A DNA stretch of 64,000 bases from CBDFLA01 sp965248915 (lineage in GTDB: Bacteria; Pseudomonadota; Alphaproteobacteria; M2410). Positions 59,741 to 64,000 of this stretch are shown piece by piece; the first letter of the stretch is position 1, and every line of letters begins with the position of its first letter. The position numbers were made by a program, and so were the translations under genes. Below the pieces are notes generated by a model. That model saw only the letters and a program-made list of their open reading frames with translations, ran no database searches and was not told the origin of the DNA. The DNA lies in NCBI GenBank assembly GCA_965248915.1, contig OZ252216.1:310001-374000 (forward strand), read 5' to 3'.

Positions 59741-61666
59741 ATGAGACCTAAGGCAAAGACCTTGGCGCTGACATTCATGTTGACGTCATCAGTGATCGGT
59801 TTCGCAATGCCAGTTGTCGCTGATGAAATCGAACAAATCACAATAACCGGCGTTAGGACGCCAATACCGCTGGACGAAATGTCGACCGCAGTCACGGTCA
59901 TCGACCGAACGGAGATTGAGGCGCGACAGAGCTTTCAGCTTGTTGAGATTTTGCGCGATGTACCCGGCATGACCGTCGCTCGAACTGGCTCCATCGGCAG
60001 CCAGGCACAGATCCGCATGCGCGGGTCAGAGGCCAACCACATATTAGTTTTGATTGACGGAATTGAGGTAAACGATCCGGCCAGCGGAGACGAATTTCTC
60101 TTTGAGCACTTGAATGCAGACGACATTGAGCGCATCGAAATCATTCGCGGACCTCAGAGCGCCCTTTGGGGCAGTGACGCGGTGTCTGGTGTCATCAACA
60201 TTGTAACCAGAAAGGGAAGTGACGGACTGGGAGGCTCTGCCACAATCGAAGGCGGTAGTTTTGGAACGGTTCGTGGTTCGGCAAGGCTTCACGACGGTGG
60301 AGACAACTGGCGCGCCAGTTTCGGGGTCAGCGCAAGTGAAACCGACGGCACAAATGTCTCACGGACCGGAAGTGAAGATGACGGTTATAAAAACACAAGT
60401 GTCAATGCGGCCGTGTCCTTTGAACCGCGCGATGGCCTCTCCGTTGATATGACGGCCCGTCATGTGGACAGTGAAAATGAATTTGATCCAGTCGATTTCT
60501 TTGTCACAGGTCTCCCAACAGATGGAGACAGGGTGACCGAGACGATGCGCACAAACTTTGGCGCGGTTGTTCGACTTGATCAGAATGAGGGTCGCTGGAC
60601 CCATGAATTGGGCGCCAACTGGCTTCAGACCGACAACGACAACTTCAGCAGTGGGACGAATAGTGGGACCACATCCGCGGAGCGGTGGAAGATATTCTAT
60701 GAAACGACGGTGACCCTCGCGGAAGGGCATCGCGTCACCGCTGCCATCGATCACGAGATCTCGGATTTCTCACAAAGTGGGATCGCGAGTTTTTTTGGAG
60801 ATCCAAATCAAGACCAGTCAATGACCGTGACCGGATATGTGCTCGACTATGTCGGCGAAATGACGGGTGACCTGACGGTGACCGGCAGCGCACGTTATGA
60901 TGACAATTCTGATTTCGAAAACGTCACGACCTGGCGTGTAGGCGCGAGTTATGACCTTACTGACACGACCAGGCTTCGCGGCAGTGTCGGTCGAGGTCAG
61001 AAATCACCGAGTTTCATTGATCGGTTTGGTTTTTTCTCAGATGTGTTCTTAGGAAATCCAAACATCAAACCAGAAACGTCGCAAGGTTTCGAACTTGGTG
61101 TTGAGCAAACATTGATGAACGGTGATGTCCGTTTCGGGTTGACCTACTTCAATTCACGTCTTGAGGATGAAATTGATGGTTTCTTTTTCGATCTGGGTAC
61201 CTTCACGTTCACTGCGGTCAACAAGCCGGGTGAAAGTGAACGAGAAGGGATTGAAATGACCATGGATGCCAGTGTTGGTGAAGGGTGGAGTCTCCAAGCC
61301 AATGTCACTTACACAGAATCAAAAGAACCAGACGGGCTTGGCGGTCTCATTGCGGAGGTGCGCAGACCGGAAGTAACCGGCGCCTTGGCCGTCGATTATA
61401 TGGCGAGCTCGGGCCTCAACATCAATGTGAATGCAAGTTATGTAGGAAGTGCCACTGATAGGTTCTTCCCGCCATACCCGCTGCCACCCCAGATCGTAGA
61501 TCTTGATGAGTATGTCTTGCTGACCGTCGCAGCGCGCTACCCGGTGACGAAAAACGTCTCCGTCTTCGGTCGCATAGAAAATGCGTTGGATGAAACCTAC
61601 GAAGACGTTTTTGGTTTCGCCACGCCTGGTGTCGCTGCTTACGGCGGTGTGAAAGTCACGTTCTAG
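59741..61666 (+). CDS. btuB: BtuB-like TonB-dependent cobalamin receptor
   Basis: From the ATG at 59741 (AGGAAGG upstream) the product has 641 residues: a signal peptide (ALTFMLTSSVIGFAMPVVA), TonB box (EQITITG), plug with RMRGSEANHILVLIDGIEVN and IEIIRGPQSALWGSDAVSG, and a beta barrel ending KVTF. Length and plug match BtuB, and the cobalamin riboswitch upstream confirms the ligand. It transports vitamin B12 across the outer membrane with TonB-ExbBD. No periplasmic binding protein gene follows. Confidence 0.92.
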   Translation: MRPKAKTLALTFMLTSSVIGFAMPVVADEIEQITITGVRTPIPLDEMSTAVTVIDRTEIEARQSFQLVEILRDVPGMTVARTGSIGSQAQIRMRGSEANHILVLIDGIEVNDPASGDEFLFEHLNADDIERIEIIRGPQSALWGSDAVSGVINIVTRKGSDGLGGSATIEGGSFGTVRGSARLHDGGDNWRASFGVSASETDGTNVSRTGSEDDGYKNTSVNAAVSFEPRDGLSVDMTARHVDSENEFDPVDFFVTGLPTDGDRVTETMRTNFGAVVRLDQNEGRWTHELGANWLQTDNDNFSSGTNSGTTSAERWKIFYETTVTLAEGHRVTAAIDHEISDFSQSGIASFFGDPNQDQSMTVTGYVLDYVGEMTGDLTVTGSARYDDNSDFENVTTWRVGASYDLTDTTRLRGSVGRGQKSPSFIDRFGFFSDVFLGNPNIKPETSQGFELGVEQTLMNGDVRFGLTYFNSRLEDEIDGFFFDLGTFTFTAVNKPGESEREGIEMTMDASVGEGWSLQANVTYTESKEPDGLGGLIAEVRRPEVTGALAVDYMASSGLNINVNASYVGSATDRFFPPYPLPPQIVDLDEYVLLTVAARYPVTKNVSVFGRIENALDETYEDVFGFATPGVAAYGGVKVTF

Positions 61667-61738
61667 AACTACGGCGTCCCGTTGATCTTCTCAATGCTTG
61701 CGCTATGCTGGTGGTTGGAAGATTATCGGGGCGTGTCC

Positions 61739-62479
61739 ATGAGCGAAGAACTCGTCAATCTGGTCAACGATTGCAATCGGGCGGTGGTTTTTACCGGGGC
61801 TGGAATATCGACAGAGTCCGGCATTCCGGATTTCAGAAGCCCCGGCGGTGTTTGGAGCAAGCTTACACCTATCGACTTTCAAGATTTCGTACGCTCAGAA
61901 GATCTGCGTCGTGAGTCTTGGAAACGTAAGTTTGATGGTGCTTACAGGATCGAAGATGCGAGTCCGAACGTAGGTCACTTGGCTATTGCCAAAATGGTCA
62001 GCGTCGGAAAAGTCTCTCATGTTATCACTCAGAACATCGACAATCTGCATCAAAACTCGGGTGTACCAAGCGATCAAGTGATCGAACTCCACGGCAACAC
62101 GACATATGCCAAGTGTTTGTCTTGCGGTGAACGCATCGAATTGGAAGACATCAGACCGGCCTTTGTTGAAAGGGCCGAGTTACCTGTCTGTGGAAAGTGC
62201 GGCGGCATGGTCAAGACGGCGACAATCTCTTTCGGCCAAGCCATGCCGGAAGAGGAAATGATGCGGGCAGAAGACGCGACCCTCGACTGTGATCTCTTCA
62301 TTGCCATTGGCTCGTCACTTGTGGTTTATCCCGCCGCCTCGTTCCCATTGGTCGCAAAACAAAACGGCGCCAAGCTTGTTATCCTCAATCGTGAACCGAC
62401 CGATCTCGATCCATATGCGGATCTAGTCATCAATGATGAGATTGGCCCAACTTTATCTAGGGTCGTGCCCCTAGACTGA
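61739..62479 (+). CDS. cobB: Sir2-family NAD-dependent protein deacylase
   Basis: From the ATG at 61739 the product has 246 residues; the frame start at 61682 has no ribosome-binding site. Motifs are FTGAGISTESGIPDFRSPGG (NAD), TQNIDNLHQNSG, the catalytic His in ELHGNT, and two zinc pairs CLSCGE and CGKCGG. It removes acyl groups from lysines using NAD. Absence of the Tyr/Arg pair of sirtuin-5-like desuccinylases (here AYRI) leaves acyl preference open. Confidence 0.9.
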   Translation: MSEELVNLVNDCNRAVVFTGAGISTESGIPDFRSPGGVWSKLTPIDFQDFVRSEDLRRESWKRKFDGAYRIEDASPNVGHLAIAKMVSVGKVSHVITQNIDNLHQNSGVPSDQVIELHGNTTYAKCLSCGERIELEDIRPAFVERAELPVCGKCGGMVKTATISFGQAMPEEEMMRAEDATLDCDLFIAIGSSLVVYPAASFPLVAKQNGAKLVILNREPTDLDPYADLVINDEIGPTLSRVVPLD

Positions 62480-62553
62480 AGACTCTATCGCTCTCGCGAG
62501 AATTCCCTTAGACTCCGCGCCGAAAGTCACGCGCATGTGTAAGAGGGGATATC

Positions 62554-63900
62554 ATGCAGGCCATCACCGAATTTACAAGTGACCTGAATAGCATCGTTTG
62601 GGGCGTGCCAATGATCATCATGATCTTAGGCACCGGTCTATTTCTTATGATGGGCTTGCGCGTCATGCCAATCCGAAAGCTCGGATTGGGTTTTTCCCTG
62701 TTATGGAAAGGTCGAAAAGGCGACGATGATCAGTCCGGTGAGATTTCGCCTTTCAACGCGTTGATGACGGCGCTGTCCGCCACGATTGGAACCGGCAACA
62801 TTGGGGGTGTGGCTATTGCAATCGCGGTCGGCGGGCCAGGAGCCTTGTTTTGGATGTGGATGACAGCCCTTGTTGGCATGGCCACCAAGTACGCAGAAGC
62901 TGTGCTTGCGGTGAAGTACCGGGAAGTCGACGAGCTCGGCAATCATGTCGGCGGACCGATGTATTACATAAAGAATGGGTTGGGGAAGAAATGGGCTTGG
63001 CTCGCGGTTCTCTTTTCGCTGTTTGGTGCCATTGCAGGATTCGGTATTGGCAACGGAACTCAATCGAATGCGGTTGCGGGGGTCATTGAAGGCACATTTA
63101 ATGTCTCGCCCTTGGTAACAGGTCTGATCATTGCAGCGCTCGTTGGTCTCGTCATTCTTGGTGGCATTCGACGAATTGCTTTGGTAGCAGGTGTGCTTGT
63201 ACCCTTTATGGGGGCTGCCTACTTCCTCGCCGGGATGGTCATCATCGGAATCAACGCCGCAGCGGTACCGGCCGCACTTGCCTTGATCGTCAAAGCAGCC
63301 TTTAGCCCTGCCGCGGTTGGCGGCGGCGCTGCGGGTGTTGCAGTCATGGTCGCAATTCGCCAAGGTGTTGCCCGAGGGATATTCTCCAATGAAGCAGGTC
63401 TGGGTAGTGCGCCGATTGCCCATGCGGCAGCAAGAACGAATTCTCCGGTGCGCCAAGGTATGATTGGTATGCTCGGAACCTTTATCGACACAATTGTCGT
63501 GTGCTCTGTCACAGGACTGGCGATCATTACGTCTGGTGTGTTGGGAGGCGCAGATGCGCCCGCCGGAGCGGAACTTACCCGGCAGGCATTTGACACCGCG
63601 CTCCCAGGTATTGGCGGATATGTTGTCACCTGCTCACTTGCGATCTTCGCCTTCACGACAATCCTTGGCTGGTCCGTCTACGGCGAGCGCTGCGTTGAGT
63701 ATCTGTTAGGCGTAAAGGCGATCGTCCCGTTTCGCATTTTGTGGGTCGCCGCGATTCCGATCGGTGCAGTTAGCCAGCTCGACTACATTTGGCTATTGGC
63801 GGATACGCTAAACGCCATGATGGCCATACCCAATCTCATCGCTCTAATGTTGTTAAGTCCAGTAGTTTTCAAATTGACCAAAGACTACTTCGCTAAGTAA
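62554..63900 (+). CDS. AGCS family sodium:alanine/glycine symporter
   Basis: The 448-residue protein has about ten or eleven membrane helices and the AGCS blocks SATIGTGNIGGVAIAIAVGG, FWMWMTALVGMATKYAEAVL, GPMYYIKNGLG and FSNEAGLGSAPIAHAAA. It imports alanine or glycine with sodium. It starts 74 bases after the sirtuin stop; a palindrome (TCTCGCGAGA, 62492-62501) lies in the gap. The gene is complete within the window; the last 100 bases of the window contain nothing recognised. Confidence 0.9.
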   Translation: MQAITEFTSDLNSIVWGVPMIIMILGTGLFLMMGLRVMPIRKLGLGFSLLWKGRKGDDDQSGEISPFNALMTALSATIGTGNIGGVAIAIAVGGPGALFWMWMTALVGMATKYAEAVLAVKYREVDELGNHVGGPMYYIKNGLGKKWAWLAVLFSLFGAIAGFGIGNGTQSNAVAGVIEGTFNVSPLVTGLIIAALVGLVILGGIRRIALVAGVLVPFMGAAYFLAGMVIIGINAAAVPAALALIVKAAFSPAAVGGGAAGVAVMVAIRQGVARGIFSNEAGLGSAPIAHAAARTNSPVRQGMIGMLGTFIDTIVVCSVTGLAIITSGVLGGADAPAGAELTRQAFDTALPGIGGYVVTCSLAIFAFTTILGWSVYGERCVEYLLGVKAIVPFRILWVAAIPIGAVSQLDYIWLLADTLNAMMAIPNLIALMLLSPVVFKLTKDYFAK

Positions 63901-64000
63901 GTAAGCGACGGTCGTCACTGGCGTGCTTGAAACGCTATGCTACAATAGAGAAAACGCCTGCAAGTCAAGAACAGGCAAAATTGAGCGTAGGGAGCGCCAC

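Noticed and set aside
62701..63456. 251-codon minus-strand frame opposite the AGCS symporter
   Set aside because: Cys/Arg-rich antisense shadow of a well-supported membrane transporter gene.
1..64000. CRISPR array or rRNA operon
   Set aside because: No regularly spaced short repeats and no rRNA-like sequence were seen anywhere in the window.

Overview
The window reads as a chromosomal segment of an alphaproteobacterium, probably marine and free-living. Supporting signs are a tRNA-His with no extra 5' G (G1:U72 acceptor pair, A73), a PAS histidine kinase of alphaproteobacterial style, a Baeyer-Villiger-type monooxygenase, thiolase, SDR, amidase, GST and acyl-CoA synthetase genes, sodium-coupled transporters, and a polysaccharide locus containing a sulfotransferase. 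No species is claimed. No phage, transposase, rRNA or CRISPR array was seen.

Region 1 (1-7200, all minus strand) is the most unusual part. One full-length gene (5159-7027), driven by a near-consensus promoter, encodes a Pro/Gly-rich protein with 11-residue amphipathic repeats and a C-terminal tip of about 205 residues. It is followed by a small membrane-protein gene with its own promoter. Two partial copies of the same gene then follow, at 4518-3094 and 2018-342. Each has the same constant region but a different C-terminal tip, and each is followed by a different multi-spanning membrane protein; the third membrane protein runs off the left edge. The partial copies begin right after the preceding membrane-protein stop codon and have no credible start of their own. 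This is the architecture of a polymorphic toxin locus: an expressed toxin with its immunity gene, plus silent tip-and-immunity cassettes. The tips look like divergent members of one helical, Gly-rich, hydrophobic family, and membrane immunity proteins suggest a membrane-acting toxin. I recognise neither the scaffold nor the tips.

Region 2 (7.3-10.3 kb) holds a ZnuD-like TonB-dependent receptor, a small exported His/Cys protein gene whose start is overlapped by a long dyad and a promoter, and a DUF2165 membrane protein. An orphan ZnuA-like protein at 34.3 kb, preceded by an acidic His-containing lipoprotein, adds a second probable zinc locus.

Region 3 (10.6-36.9 kb) is general metabolism: flavin monooxygenase, LysE exporter, membrane-bound spermidine-synthase-like protein, SDR, LOG-family protein, MAPEG, thiolase, GST, DUF4153, Tat lipoprotein amidase, FkbM methyltransferase, GFA and VOC proteins, Kazal lipoprotein, PPK2, alpha/beta hydrolase, M20 peptidase, NhaC-type antiporter and a TPR/2OG-oxygenase-like protein.

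Region 4 (37-48.7 kb) contains a gamma-glutamyltransferase gene with a one-base frameshift near its 3' end. It is coupled to a beta-lactamase-fold membrane protein that has lost its Ser and Lys catalytic residues. AsmA, a PAS histidine kinase, a small DUF6324-like protein, an epoxide-hydrolase-like enzyme, tRNA-His and an acyl-CoA synthetase follow.

Region 5 (48.8-59.3 kb) is a surface-polysaccharide locus: nucleotide-sugar dehydrogenase, two epimerases, a GMC oxidoreductase with a four-Cys motif, a sulfotransferase, a GT39-like transferase, a GT4 transferase and a Wzx-like flippase. Region 6 (59.4-63.9 kb) has a cobalamin riboswitch with btuB, a sirtuin and an AGCS sodium:amino-acid symporter.
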